A stretch of 64,000 nt of DNA. Origin: Blumeriella jaapii. Lineage: Eukaryota > Ascomycota > Leotiomycetes > Helotiales > Drepanopezizaceae. The notes under the pieces are model-generated. The model did no database searches, had not been told where the DNA came from, and worked only from the letters and a program-made list of their open reading frames with translations. The stretch's first letter is position 1. Every line of letters starts with the position of its first letter. Positions 23,936-34,735 of this stretch are shown here, piece by piece. Both the position numbers and the translations under genes were made by a program. The DNA lies in the NCBI GenBank assembly GCA_009599575.1, contig VWND01000075.1, forward strand, positions 62,001 through 126,000, written 5' to 3'.

Positions 23936-24724
23936 TGTCCATCCCGGAAAGTGTGGCAGAGAAGGGCGCCTCAGTCATACACCAGAACTCGTGTGGAGGT
24001 TCTCGTTTTTTCGTTTCTTTACAACTTGACCAGATCTCTCATTTTGGTCAAGGAAACCCAGGTCGTATCAACATCAGGGGACTCTGCTTCGTCCGTGGAA
24101 AAGGGTTAATTACGGGTTTCCATTTCCGAGCTGCCCCGTATTTTCAATACCCTTTTGTGTTTCTCACGCGTTTTGGGAATAAGAAGGGATGATCACTTTT
24201 GACTCTCTTGTATTGCAGGCTACAGCAACTATGCAGTAAGATTTCTCCGAAGATCGGCTCGCTTCATGTGGTACATCAGCGGAAGTTCTGAAGTAGCGGA
24301 CTTTCCCGACACAGCTAGCTTTTTTGTACATGAACGAGACCCTAAAGATAATTTGTTGTTGTACGCACCTAAACAAACAAAAAATGCTCGTGGGAAAAGG
24401 GAAAAGAGGAAATGAAAAAAAAAGGAGAAAAAGCCTCGTGTGAACGCCATATGTTAAGTATTCGAAACCGACGATTGTGGATTGGTGCAAAACGACAAAG
24501 CTATGAGTTCTTCACATTGATTCTAGCGCCAAAGTGCTATGTAACAATCTCGAGCAACCCCACTCTCCCTCCCCCCCGAAACCTAACTGAAAGCTTCCGA
24601 TCCAATAGTGGTTACCTATTCTCCTCTCCCGAAATCGCAAGCATCCCCGCAGACGTGGTGGAATCTTCTACACATAATGCCAATACACATAATGCCAAAC
24701 CACAGAGTTGAAGCCTTGGTTTGA

Positions 24725-24760
<36 letters not shown>

Positions 24761-24764
24761 AGGA

Positions 24765-24816
<52 letters not shown>

Positions 24817-25395
24817 AACTTTCCGATCAACGATCAATTGTAACGCGCACAGAGTAGGCCCACGAGTTTCTGGCATTAACTAGCACTGGTACTGTAGAAG
24901 ATCGTAAGCAAAGCAAGGCGAGTTACAACATCTCGTGGTCGAGTGAAACGATGACCCAGTACAAACAAACAAAGCCTCCATGCACATGTGTTTGCCTTGC
25001 TACTTACTACACGCTAAAGTCATTGTAGAGGCATTTGGGAGCGCACTCATCAACCGGTTGCAAGCTTGAGATGCATTTTATCTCACCTAAGGCTTGATAG
25101 ATACAGTACCTAAATAGTCATTGATTCATGGCAGGCTTAGCCTTGGATAGGGAACGGGATGAGGATTGCAGCTGCACAGCTTGGCCTGTTGATTGCGGGT
25201 AATAGCGCTCGACAGCAAAGGAGCAAGCAGCTCGACAGACGGAAAAGTATTTCATATATTAGTTAAATGGGGGGTATCATCGATAGCATAAGACACTTTC
25301 CCAGCCCGTTCATCCAACCGCGCATCCAACCAACCGCCACTTTCCAACTTAACACCTATAAAATGTTCATCCACAAGGGCAATCCTACACCTATA
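23936..25395. other. Intergenic spacer with GAAA microsatellite
   Basis: No credible gene. It contains the tetranucleotide array listed separately and single TACTGTA/ACAGTAC motifs near 24889 and 25084. It separates the P450 from the convergent minus-strand 1222-residue gene. Confidence 0.5.
24722..24818. repeat. (GAAA)n microsatellite, about 24 units
   Basis: Tetranucleotide array of about 97 bp, nearly perfect, with one GGAA interruption near 24761. Poly-Phe/Leu/Ser frames across it on the minus strand are artefacts of the repeat. Confidence 0.97.
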
Positions 25396-28300
25396 CTACA
25401 GCCAAAACAACCACCGCACCCCACCGACGATGCCTTTCCCGATTCCCATGACGACTCTCGCGATGACAACCATGAACCAGACATACCACATGACGCCCAC
25501 CAACAACCACTCCACCACCACCCACCCACCTCTCCTCGCCCACCTAAATCGCCTGCGCCTCATGCGTGCCATCTTGTCAATCTTATCGCCGATTCGCTTG
25601 ACGCCCAGCAGGCGCACTGTCACCAAATCCTTGCTCACTTCATCTGCCTCGTCGGCCGCTGCGCGCGTCGCAGGCGTGAGGTTATCGACCAAACAATGCT
25701 GAAGAGTGGAGATGCGGGAGACCAGTAAAGGGGCAGTAGTGTTGATGAAGGCGTCAGCGGAGTCTTGCCAGATTTTGGATGAGAGCTGGACGTCGTCTGA
25801 GATGATTCTTGCTGCGAGGCGATGTTGCTGTGATTTTGGGACAGCATCGATGGGTGCGTGTGCGAGCTTGGCAATGTGCACGTAGGGCGGTTCAGACTCG
25901 GATGTGAGATCCTTGAGCTCAGCTGCCCGGCGGGATATTTCCTTTGCTTTGATACCAGATGACAGTAGCAGTGCGCGTACACGAGCAATTTCGCGGCGCG
26001 TCATAGGGCCGCGACATTCGGGAGGAGAGCGATCCGAGATGGACCATTGGCGGTCTAATAGCGGACGGCGGTCGTGATATGTCTCGAGATTTGAAAGGCC
26101 TGTGATGGGAAGCTCGTTTCTGCGTTTGCCAGGGATGCCAAGAATGGAATTCAGGCGGGCGTCTGCCCTATTGACACAATCTGAATAATTAGAATCGACA
26201 TCTGAGATTGACGAGTCTCTGCGGGTTTTGGATCCCACGCGATTATCTGGGCAAGGTGACGGAGAGGCGTTGTGTACATCGATTCGAGGTGTGTTGTCGA
26301 TCGAGCGACCGGTTCCGAGCTTTTGTCGCTCCTCTCTGAGAAGAGGCTGGCGAGTCAATGTATTAGGCGCAGCCTGGAAGGATTCATAACTCTTCATCCG
26401 TGTTGGCCGGCCTCGTTGCTCAGAGGGTGAAGTGAACACAGGAAGTGGTGGTACATTGCTGATGTAGGATGACTTCTCAACCCTTGGTGAGAACTCCTCG
26501 GAATTCTTAGGCCGTTTGCCAACCGAGCTTTCTCGAGATTGGATACCTTTCGGACTTCGCACCTCTTCAAAATCAGATTCATCGGTCGAGAACCCAGACC
26601 CGGGAGACGAGTCCTTCTTCCTCAGCAAATCGCTGACCCTGCTAACAGGATTTCTGGCATTCCTGAACAGTCCGCGGATACCTGATTCCTCGCCTTTAAA
26701 CTTTCGAATGCTCCCTGCTTTACCTACAGATTTTTGGGAGTCGCCTGTTGTTCTTGAGATGAGCTTCTTAGTAGGACTCATGGAACGACGACGGCGATCA
26801 GGAGTTTCTAGGTCGTATTCGATCGAGTTGACCAGGGTTGTGTCGTCGTCAAGAAATTGTTTTAATTCGCGGTTTCGATCAATAAAGGGCAAGATCTTGG
26901 ATTTCATCCTCGACAACGGTCTCCTACTCGGAGATGTCGGTCGACTTCCCACGGTCCATCCTTCTGTGGACCTACGATCGTTCATACCTGGTACCTCTAG
27001 ACTCGGGCGTCCAGATGACCCTGCATGCAGAGATTCTTTCCTCTCTCTGGCCGAAGAGCTAGATCTGCTGTGACCCCAGGAGCCATTTGCCGATGTCCTA
27101 TTCGTATCCTTGGAAACAGACTGAGATATTAAGGTCTTACGTCGCTCTTTATCATGTGAGTTCCTTTGGCTATCCTGGGCTTCTCTTGCAAGTAGGTCCA
27201 TCATCTGCTTCTCGAGGATTTCCTTGCCTTGCTCAATATTCTCAACACTATCATTGTGTCTTCTCCTTCTAGGTATGTAGTCACTATCATCGGAGTCGGA
27301 ACTTTCCGATCTACTGCGCGAGCTTCTGATATGCCGGCCTTCCCTTGAGGATCCTCTGTGCAAGCGTACAGCAGCACGAGCCTCCCGAAACTTCTTTCGT
27401 GCTCTGGAAGTCGACAAATCCGGAACTCTTTCCGAGTCCAATTTGACAGATTTGAACTCAGGAAGCTTCGTGTCGAGTGTCAAATCCATACCAAGTTCCT
27501 GAGCCTTTGCTTTAGGACTTGCAAAGCTCTGAAGCTCCGAGTTTCCGCCAGTGTGTGATATGGTCTTTGTGCAATCTGAAGTTTGAGGGAAGATTCTGCG
27601 GCCATGACTATCTTCGATAAGCTTCTTGTTGTCGTCCTGTTCAAGCCAAAACACATCTGCAATCATGTTGGCCGGACTGATGAGCCAGTCGATTCTTGGT
27701 CTTTTGACTTTAACAGGTCCGCCATGACCTTTTCCTTGGCTTGAATGGGGAGATCCCAGAGGCGATGCCGCATCGTCTGCAGCCATCGAAAATTGAGGCA
27801 ACGCGAGGCAATGCCCGGTCTGATTTCCTTCCGACGAGGCATGGCGGCTTACGGCATCAACCCAGGCTGTTACTTTCTCCAGATCACCAAACCCCAGGGC
27901 TTCTCCATCAATCGTCTTTGAGTTTCGCGCTCGTACTTTCCGATTCCTGATATACTGCAACGGATTGTAAGGTCTTCCTAGGGCTCTCACCGATGAACGA
28001 ATCGAATCAACAGCGGGAGAAGCACCCAAGACGGGTGACCCAGGTGCCATTCCCGTAGAACTTGCCGCCTTCTCGGCCCCCTCCGGCTTGAGCGGAGTAA
28101 CATACTGCAACAGCCGTCGATACTGCGCCATGAGCTCGATCGCGGTCTTCGCTTTCTCCGCCCTTGCCAACGTTGAGGCTGAGAAGTGGTACTGATACGG
28201 CGCTTCGGCACGATTATCAAAAGACGCATGCAATGGACTGTTAAGCCTCGACGCCGAAACCAATCTCGAGGTTGCAGCCATGGTTCGTTCCGCCGCTCTA

Positions 28301-29064
28301 TCTGGCTTCGGCGATACCGTCCTCGACACCCGTCTCTGCTGCTGTAGATGTTGCCTCAGACTACCCCCAGTTTCCCCTGGCCCAACAAAAGGAGGCAGAG
28401 GCGTAGAGATAATTCTCCGTTGAGCATTCCTCCTACTCTCGCTCAGATTTAGCGCTAAATTGACAATCTGGGCCGAATCGACGTCCAATGCTGTATTCGC
28501 GGTTCTGGCAGGCGGTTCGTGGTCTTGCGTCTCAACGCGCGTGCTTTCTGCTTGTATACCTGCTGGGCCATTTCCTACAGTCGCGACGTTCGTAGCCAGC
28601 GGACTGCCTCCAACACCAGGCCCAGAGTACGACGATCGCATTTTCCCAATTTTCTTCGGAGAAGACAACATCCCTTTGCTCGTGTCTTTCTCTTTCATTG
28701 AATGCCGCTTGTGCAGCAAGCTCTCTATCGCCCCTGCCTTCGTCCCCTCCCGTAAATCTGCACCAGGCTTCTCGAAGGTCGCATTGCTCAGCAGAAACCC
28801 CCCGCTGGATCTATCCTTTCTGTGGCTTCTGTGGCTTCCCCGCCCGTCCTTGATCGGCTTGTCGGCATCCACAAGCACGGCATCGCTATCGCGGTCGTTC
28901 GGAAGTCCATCGTTATCTCTGGGACCGTTGTGTTGGCTGGCAGGTCGACGGGGTTCACCAGTCTTGCTGCTGGCGATGCTGAAGCGGTGGCTAGAGCTGG
29001 AGGTGGTGGTGCGCGGCTCGAGGGGAGATGTGCTGGAGGCATCTCGGTCGGGTAAGGATGCCAT
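25396..29064 (-). CDS. Uncharacterised 1222-residue Ser/Arg-rich protein with C-terminal membrane segment
   Basis: A single uninterrupted frame of 1222 residues, far too long to be chance. I do not recognise a named family. The first two thirds are Ser-, Arg- and Pro-rich and probably disordered, with many short basic patches (SRSRSESSDSDDSDYIPRRR, SPTKKLISRTTG) that resemble phosphorylation sites. A more ordered, conserved-looking block lies at about residues 1010-1165 (GPMTRREIARVRALLLSSGI, ISRRAAELKDL, RLAARIISDDVQLSSKIWQ, ISTLQHCLVDNLTPATRAAA). The end is a basic stretch (MARMRRRRFRWARR) followed by a hydrophobic segment of about 28 residues (residues 1179-1207) and a short tail ending WLFWL, so the protein is likely tail-anchored with its N-terminus in the cytoplasm or nucleoplasm. 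The ATG at 29064 is the first in frame. Confidence 0.85.
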   Translation of the reverse strand: MASLPDRDASSTSPLEPRTTTSSSSHRFSIASSKTGEPRRPASQHNGPRDNDGLPNDRDSDAVLVDADKPIKDGRGSHRSHRKDRSSGGFLLSNATFEKPGADLREGTKAGAIESLLHKRHSMKEKDTSKGMLSSPKKIGKMRSSYSGPGVGGSPLATNVATVGNGPAGIQAESTRVETQDHEPPARTANTALDVDSAQIVNLALNLSESRRNAQRRIISTPLPPFVGPGETGGSLRQHLQQQRRVSRTVSPKPDRAAERTMAATSRLVSASRLNSPLHASFDNRAEAPYQYHFSASTLARAEKAKTAIELMAQYRRLLQYVTPLKPEGAEKAASSTGMAPGSPVLGASPAVDSIRSSVRALGRPYNPLQYIRNRKVRARNSKTIDGEALGFGDLEKVTAWVDAVSRHASSEGNQTGHCLALPQFSMAADDAASPLGSPHSSQGKGHGGPVKVKRPRIDWLISPANMIADVFWLEQDDNKKLIEDSHGRRIFPQTSDCTKTISHTGGNSELQSFASPKAKAQELGMDLTLDTKLPEFKSVKLDSERVPDLSTSRARKKFREARAAVRLHRGSSREGRHIRSSRSRSESSDSDDSDYIPRRRRHNDSVENIEQGKEILEKQMMDLLAREAQDSQRNSHDKERRKTLISQSVSKDTNRTSANGSWGHSRSSSSARERKESLHAGSSGRPSLEVPGMNDRRSTEGWTVGSRPTSPSRRPLSRMKSKILPFIDRNRELKQFLDDDTTLVNSIEYDLETPDRRRRSMSPTKKLISRTTGDSQKSVGKAGSIRKFKGEESGIRGLFRNARNPVSRVSDLLRKKDSSPGSGFSTDESDFEEVRSPKGIQSRESSVGKRPKNSEEFSPRVEKSSYISNVPPLPVFTSPSEQRGRPTRMKSYESFQAAPNTLTRQPLLREERQKLGTGRSIDNTPRIDVHNASPSPCPDNRVGSKTRRDSSISDVDSNYSDCVNRADARLNSILGIPGKRRNELPITGLSNLETYHDRRPLLDRQWSISDRSPPECRGPMTRREIARVRALLLSSGIKAKEISRRAAELKDLTSESEPPYVHIAKLAHAPIDAVPKSQQHRLAARIISDDVQLSSKIWQDSADAFINTTAPLLVSRISTLQHCLVDNLTPATRAAADEADEVSKDLVTVRLLGVKRIGDKIDKMARMRRRRFRWARRGGWVVVEWLLVGVMWYVWFMVVIARVVMGIGKGIVGGVRWLFWL

Positions 29065-29563
29065 TGTGATGCTCGAAGGCGGGATGCTTGAGCATTGTTA
29101 GGGTCGGCGTTCATTGTGCCATGTTGAAGAGATCAAATGAGACGAGAGAGAGTCATCGGGAGAGCGACTGGGTCGAGTTCACGGTCGTTGCTTGAACATA
29201 TTCATTTGGTTCGACGGTCGAGATAGGTATGTTTTTTGGTTGGACTCAGCATGTGGGAGAGCGCCAAGCTTTCTGAACCATGTCCAGTACTTGCTTACTA
29301 CCTACCTAGCTTGTACAGTACCATAGTACTGTACTGTACTGTACATACTGTACATACAGTTGGAGCTCATTTTGTCTTGGCCATCAAAGGTATAAATAGA
29401 CTTACGGTCAGGCTTCCTTTGAATCCAGTGCAGGCAAAATGACATGGAAAGTATGCAAGCTTCTGTTTCTCACATATTCATTATCTTGTCTACCGGAACG
29501 CCAGGTGTTATAGCCTTCCAACGCCACACTTTTTTCACATCTGAATTCAACAGTATCCTCTTC
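29065..29563. other. Intergenic region, tandem-oriented minus-strand genes
   Basis: Promoter of the 1222-residue gene and 3' end of Nop7. The densest GTACTGTAC cluster of the window lies here (29312-29360). No gene seen. Confidence 0.5.
29312..29360. repeat. Dense GTACTGTAC cluster
   Basis: Contains TGTACAGTACC, then GTACTGTACTGTACTGTAC in tandem, then ATACTGTACATACAGT, about 250 bp upstream of the 29064 start codon. Confidence 0.8.
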
Positions 29564-31609
29564 CTAGTTACGCGCGACACCCTTGCCCGACTTCTCGATC
29601 TTTCTTCTTTTGGCTCTGAGCTTCTCAGCCTCCGCATCCTTGGCCTTATTGCTGTAAATCATCTTTTCCATGATCTTCCTCTTCTTCCTGCTCATCATCA
29701 TCTTAGCTCTCTCCGTGCTCTCGTCTTCTTCTTTGAGCTCTTTCGCCCTCTTCTTCTTGGCGTCGGCTTTCGCTTTGGCTTTGGGGTCCACTTCTTTCTC
29801 CTGGAGCTGCACACCGTTAAGTTCGGCTTCGAGCTCGCGCTGTCTCCGGAGTGCAGATGAGGTGGCTTCATCCTCCTCCTCCTCCTCTTCGGCATCGGAG
29901 AAACCGCCGAAGGAGCTAGCTTCTTCTTCTTCATCACCATCCTCGTCGTCTTCAGAGCCTGCAACATCCATGCCCATAGCAGTAGCATCGACGTCGTTAT
30001 CAGTGAGCAGCTTAGGCTCCTTGACAGCCATTCCATCATCCGACACGTCAACTTCATCCTCGCTGTCCATCTCCAACTCTTCGCCCTCGCGCTCTTGCTC
30101 GTTGAGTGGCGCGCTTGGGTCGTATTGTCCGCGGACCTTCTTGACAAAGGGACTGAGATGGGGCGGTAGTTGTGCGCCTGGTGCATACAGATCTGGTCTC
30201 TTGAGCTCCTCCTCATTGATACTGTCCCAAATCCACTGTGGTTGAACATAAATGCGGCCGGGCACCCGAGCTCCAGGTCGTAGCTTCTGGGCAGTCTGGT
30301 TGTCCTCGGCTTGATCCTCCACTTCTGTGTCGGCTTGAACAATAGGAGGCCGATCAACGATCTGGTGCGTAATGGATGGGTCGAATTCGTTGTGTGTGAA
30401 TGCGCCGTCACCAAGAACAGCATCCCATCCGATACGCTTGCAACCAAAGGCCTTGAGAATGAACTCTATAGGTTGTCGGGGAGTCTCTCGAGATAGAAAG
30501 AAGGTGAGGTTCGAGAATAGGGTAGACGGATCGGTCGCTGCGTATGATGGTTGAGGCAGGATATCTCCACCTGGAGCTGCGGGCTCGAACTTGTCAATGG
30601 TATCCGTGGGTTGTTCTTCCTCCTCGTCCCCGCCCACCGTCTGACCAGTAACCGGCTCCTTGACCTCCTCGGGTTGGATCAACTGCGACATGAGCTTGTC
30701 GATTTCTTTCTGGAGTTTTGGATCAGGCTTGGCGACGTCCCCGTTGGCGATTGGCTTGGGTTGCGCAACCGCACCAATTCCATTGCCTTCCAAAGAGAAT
30801 GCCCCCAACTCGGCTCCGGAATCGTCCTTGCCCTTATCAAATTTCGGGGGGTAGACTAGGCCAATCTGTGTGTAGAGTTTGAAATTCACAAAGCCTAATA
30901 GAGTCTGGTAGAACTCCACAAAAGTGCCCATGATTCTGAAATCCACATCGCTCGTAACTCGCTGATTGAATTTGTACGGCACTAGCCACAGGATGTCCTG
31001 ACCGAGAATGGTAGCCTGGTAGTAGATTCCCTTGATCGATAGGAAGGACTTGCGCAAGCTGTTTGATACAATCAAGTAATGCTGAAATTCCAGGCACAAT
31101 CGCTCGCATCGAGCAATCATCTTTGCAGGCACGGTTGGCGTAGACGGTAGGTTAGCGAACAAGAATAGCATACTCAAGCAATCATCCAGATCCCTCAAAG
31201 CATCCACAAAGGTCGGATAGCGCTCGCGAATGACATGATCGAGCGTGTATTTCGTCCTCCCAGTCTTCTCGGGCCGGTTGGCATTTTTCTCCAACCGCTG
31301 CGCGTCATGCGCATCACCCCGTCCCAGCGCCTTGGAAATCTTCTTTTCGAGCGCCTTTTGCTCTCGAAACTTTTGCAATAGTGGTTCGTGCAGTAGGTAT
31401 TGAATATCCTTCGTGTAGTAGAAAGTGGTGGAGGCGCTGGACGATTTCGAAGCTTTCTTCTTGTTGCGTGGTTCGCGCGGGTAGATTCCTTTCCAGATGC
31501 AGAGCTTGCGGAAATCGGGAAGACTGATCTGGAGCTTGCGCACTGCTTGGGTACGGGTGATGAAATTTTTGGCCTGGCCGGCGACGCCTTTCTTCTTGAT
31601 TCTACCCAT
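29564..31609 (-). CDS. NOP7: Pescadillo homologue, ribosome biogenesis factor Nop7
   Basis: Nucleolar protein of the Nop7-Erb1-Ytm1 (PeBoW) complex needed for 27S pre-rRNA processing and 60S assembly. One uninterrupted frame, 681 residues from the ATG at 31609 ([16 protein letters not shown]). An in-frame upstream ATG at 31696 would add 29 residues unlike the family, so I prefer 31609. The pescadillo N-domain is clear: [97 protein letters not shown] domain (about residues 365-480) includes [14 protein letters not shown] and [13 protein letters not shown]. The C-terminus is strongly acidic and then Lys/Arg-rich coiled coil, as in the family. It is divergent from PIG-U, 251 bp away. Confidence 0.96.
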   Translation of the reverse strand: MGRIKKKGVAGQAKNFITRTQAVRKLQISLPDFRKLCIWKGIYPREPRNKKKASKSSSASTTFYYTKDIQYLLHEPLLQKFREQKALEKKISKALGRGDAHDAQRLEKNANRPEKTGRTKYTLDHVIRERYPTFVDALRDLDDCLSMLFLFANLPSTPTVPAKMIARCERLCLEFQHYLIVSNSLRKSFLSIKGIYYQATILGQDILWLVPYKFNQRVTSDVDFRIMGTFVEFYQTLLGFVNFKLYTQIGLVYPPKFDKGKDDSGAELGAFSLEGNGIGAVAQPKPIANGDVAKPDPKLQKEIDKLMSQLIQPEEVKEPVTGQTVGGDEEEEQPTDTIDKFEPAAPGGDILPQPSYAATDPSTLFSNLTFFLSRETPRQPIEFILKAFGCKRIGWDAVLGDGAFTHNEFDPSITHQIVDRPPIVQADTEVEDQAEDNQTAQKLRPGARVPGRIYVQPQWIWDSINEEELKRPDLYAPGAQLPPHLSPFVKKVRGQYDPSAPLNEQEREGEELEMDSEDEVDVSDDGMAVKEPKLLTDNDVDATAMGMDVAGSEDDEDGDEEEEASSFGGFSDAEEEEEEDEATSSALRRQRELEAELNGVQLQEKEVDPKAKAKADAKKKRAKELKEEDESTERAKMMMSRKKRKIMEKMIYSNKAKDAEAEKLRAKRRKIEKSGKGVARN

Positions 31610-31860
31610 TTTTGCGGATGTTGTGCGAGTAGAAGATGTCGAGGTGGGGGTTTGGAACTGGAAGAAAAAGTTCGGGTGGGACTTTCGAAAATTCATCGAT
31701 CTGCCGGTTGAGTCTTACACCGCCTTCCACATTGAGCGTGTGACGGAGTGGAGCTAGGGAGCTTGATAGCGACGACCATGTCCCGAGCATAGCAACTGGG
31801 AGGATTCTTGGAAACACTTGACCATTGGGCCTCACTCTCCTGCTCTCATATGCTCTCAAG
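31610..31860. promoter_or_regulatory. Divergent promoter, NOP7 / PIG-U
   Basis: 251-bp gap between opposite start codons; must serve both genes. No recognisable factor site. Confidence 0.5.
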
Positions 31861-33223
31861 ATGAACATCGACAGGAGGAAAGCTACGCTGTTTGCCGGAG
31901 CTGCGACAGTGCGCCTTCTCCTCTTCGTAGGCTTTCCAGGCCTCCCGGATCTCTTGACTGGGCGCGTCGAGATTTCCACTCCAGTTACCAGCTTCAAGAG
32001 ATGTGAGCCAGTTCCCCTTTTGAAAGGAAGAGTGCCTAATGGGAAATAGTACAAGAGGGCCTGTTTCTCTATAACCACAATGTCTCCCCCTACGATGGCG
32101 GGGTTTACCACCAAGCACCGCTGCTTCTTCCCCTTTTCTCCCTCCTACCGAAGTCCATGTCATCTCCCTTCTGCACCTACCTGTTGTACATACTGGTCGA
32201 CCTTTTGAGCGCAAATGCGCTTATGCAGATTGCAGAATCGGGGGAAGCTGGATCTTCGAAGCTGTACACGTCACCAAGGAAGGATAAAAGATGGAGTAGC
32301 TATGCAATTGCAGCAGCGTATGTCCAGGAGCTCGATTTGCTGTGCATCCTCTGATGTTTTATAGATTTCTTTTCAACCCGTTCACAATAGCGACTTGTGT
32401 AGGTCGACCAACAAGTGTTTTCACAACCTGCGCAATCTTTCACGCCATTTCCAAAGCCGTGGTTGGAGCCTCCTTCACATCAATGTTTGCTCTCTCCTTC
32501 GCCTCCTACCTTTCGATGTACCCTGTCCTCCTCTTCCCGCCCCTGGCACTTCTCTGCTTCGATCGTAAGCGCACCAACACAAAAGTCCAACAGTCCATCT
32601 GCAGCTTCACAATCGCCCACGCTCTAGCAATTGGCGGCCATCTGTTTGCCCTTTTGCAAATGTCCTTCTTCATCACCGGATCATGGGAGTTCCTTTATTC
32701 CACCTACGGCGTGCAGCTCCTCCTACCAGACTTGACTCCAAATGTAGGACTTTGGTGGTACTTCTTCATCGAAATGTTCGACTCCTTCCGAAACTTCTTC
32801 CTCGGCGTCTTCTGGATCCATCTTTCATCCTACGTAGCAGGTCTCACCATCCGGCTTCGCAGACAACCTCTGTTCGTGCTTACCATGCTCACGGGGATTT
32901 TCGCCATTTTCAAGCCCTACCCCTCGATCTCCGACACCTCGCTTTTCCTCGCTCTGCTACCGCTTTACCGACATATTTTCCCATTGATGAGGTACACTTT
33001 CCTGGCGTCCTCCACAGTGCTGTACGCGACGTTGCTCGGACCGGCATTTTACTACTTGTGGATCTATGCCGGGAGCGGGAATGCGAATTTCTTCTATGCC
33101 ATTACCTTGGTTTGGAGTCTCGGATTGAGCATCCTCGCCGCGGATACTTTATTCGCAGTGCTCAGGGACGAATGGGAAGTCGAGAGACCTGAGATGCGCG
33201 GGAAGGAAGTACGCCAGATATGA
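31861..33223 (+). CDS. GAB1: GPI transamidase subunit PIG-U (Gab1/Cdc91)
   Basis: Multi-span ER membrane subunit of the GPI transamidase, which attaches GPI anchors to proteins; PIG-U is thought to help recognise the lipid part. Exons 31861-32002, 32050-32317 and 32365-33223, introns of 47 and 47 bp (GTGAGC..TAG and GTATGT..TAG); 422 residues. Family blocks: EGLFLYNHNVSPYDGGVYHQ, APLLLPLFSLLP, AAAFLFNPFTIATCVGRPTS, WYFFIEMFDSFRNFFLGVFW and KPYPSISDTSLFLALLPLYR. Around nine or ten hydrophobic segments are visible. The short C-terminus (RDEWEVERPEMRGK) is probably cytosolic. The start at 31861 begins MNIDRRKATLFAG; an ATG at 31825 in the same frame is possible. Confidence 0.95.
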
Positions 33224-34735
33224 GACTGGGGTTAATACGAAACATAGCAATTACCTCCTACTACCTTTGTCCCTCACGGAATGCGTTCTTGATCTCAATA
33301 TTGAACACAACCAGCTTCGGACCAAATCTCGATGTACACGAAAGCCTTGTCCGTCAACGATCTCTCAGTCTTCTCCTCTCCGTCTCCTCTCTCGCAACCT
33401 CCCCACTAGTTCTGATCTCGTTGCTCGCAAATACTACTCGCTCCTCTTCCGCCTCTGCTCCCACCTGTCCAACGTGGCATCGACTCCCTCCCCGTGGCTC
33501 ACTCTTCTCCCAGGCCGCCTCACAACCCTCATCACACCCTTCCACGCCCTTCCCACGCCCTCCCCTACCCTCTTCGCCTTCTTCTCCATACTTCGCTTCG
33601 TCTTCTTGTAGCTTTGTGCTCGCAACCATTGCCTAGCAAAATTGGCGTGGTTGGCATGAACGTGCTTCGGGCGGTTTGCGCTCATGCGGCATTCCTCACA
33701 GCAGAAACGTGGAGCCTGGTATGAAGGGCTCGGGGGATGGCGGGAAGGCCATGCTTTAGACAAGGGCTCTGGGGCTGTCCGAGCGGAGGAGGCTGCATCG
33801 GCGCTGTTCTTGGGCTCTGAGCTCTGACGAAGGCAGGCGAGAACCTGGAGCGTTTGGCTGGCGCGAGGGCCGCAGGCGGGTTCTAAGTAGCTAAGTGGGT
33901 AATCAGATGATGGGGAGACACGGGGCAATATGGGTCTTGCTAGAGGAGATGAGAAATGGGTTGGCTGCTCTTTCCTCCATGATAGCGAGCAAGTGTGAAG
34001 CTGTTTAGGCCTTTTGGGCCTTTTGAGCCTTTGGGCCTTTTGAGCCTTTTTGGCCTCTTTGGCCTAGACTTGGAGACGAAGGAGAGCCTGAGTACTGTAC
34101 CGACTGTATTTACTTACTTACTCTAGACACAACGCGAGCTCAGGCTCTCGTCATACAAAGAAAGACCTTGTGGACTCGGGTATCGCCTTGATCCAGATGA
34201 CTTTCGACTTCAATACTTGTGACTTGCTGTAGGCTGCGAGCAGTGTTCCGGATCTTGTTCCAGCTTCGAGTGGGGTTTGATGTGACAGAGCAACCGCTAC
34301 TACGAAAGCCCGCGACTAGCACTCAGCCTATCGAAGAACAGATACACTTGTTCAGTATCTTGTGAAGGCACATCAGAATTGTCAGTACCCGAACTACTCG
34401 TCGTGGTACTGTACGTAGCAAAGCCTGGTTGCACAGGCAACATCCATTCCAGCACGGCAATGTCGAATCCATTGCGTCACAAGTTCGAATTCGCGCGAGA
34501 TGTTGTCGAACCAAATCTTCAGATATGGCGCGCGGATAGAGCTTAGCACTTTGACTCGAGCGTTCTTCCGCTGTCGAGGAAGTTTGGTTGCATGGCGCAC
34601 GCTTTCTCGAACATCTCGACAACAAGCTTTTTAGCGAAGATCCGAAGTCGACCTCGGATTTCCTTGGTCGCACGTGCATCTTGTTCACCTTTACCCGATT
34701 CTCCAGAGGCAAAATAGTCTCGCCAACGTCACATC
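33224..34735. other. 1.5-kb intergenic region with minisatellite
   Basis: Contains overlapping Ser/Pro-rich and Arg-rich frames on both strands around 33.3-33.9 kb, none recognisable, and a GCCTTTTG minisatellite at 34006-34065. TACTGTAC motifs occur near 34093 and 34408. The last part is the promoter of the Rrn9-domain gene. Confidence 0.45.
34006..34065. repeat. GGCCTTTTGAGCCTTT minisatellite
   Basis: About six degenerate units built on (G)GCCTTTTG/GAGCCTTT, 60 bp in total, on the 3' side of PIG-U. Confidence 0.85.

Noticed and set aside
24612..24876. Poly-Phe/Leu/Ser frames resembling a membrane protein
   Set aside because: They come directly from the GAAA microsatellite read on the minus strand.
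21832..25395. A secondary-metabolite gene cluster around the P450
   Set aside because: No backbone enzyme, transporter or tailoring gene adjoins the P450; the FAD oxidoreductase is 20 kb away and the NRPS-like gene 36 kb away across housekeeping genes.
33354..33928. Minus-strand frame with a CCEECRMSANRPKHVH stretch
   Set aside because: It could suggest a zinc-binding site, but the rest is low-complexity and overlaps equally long frames on the other strand; no start or intron pattern supports it.
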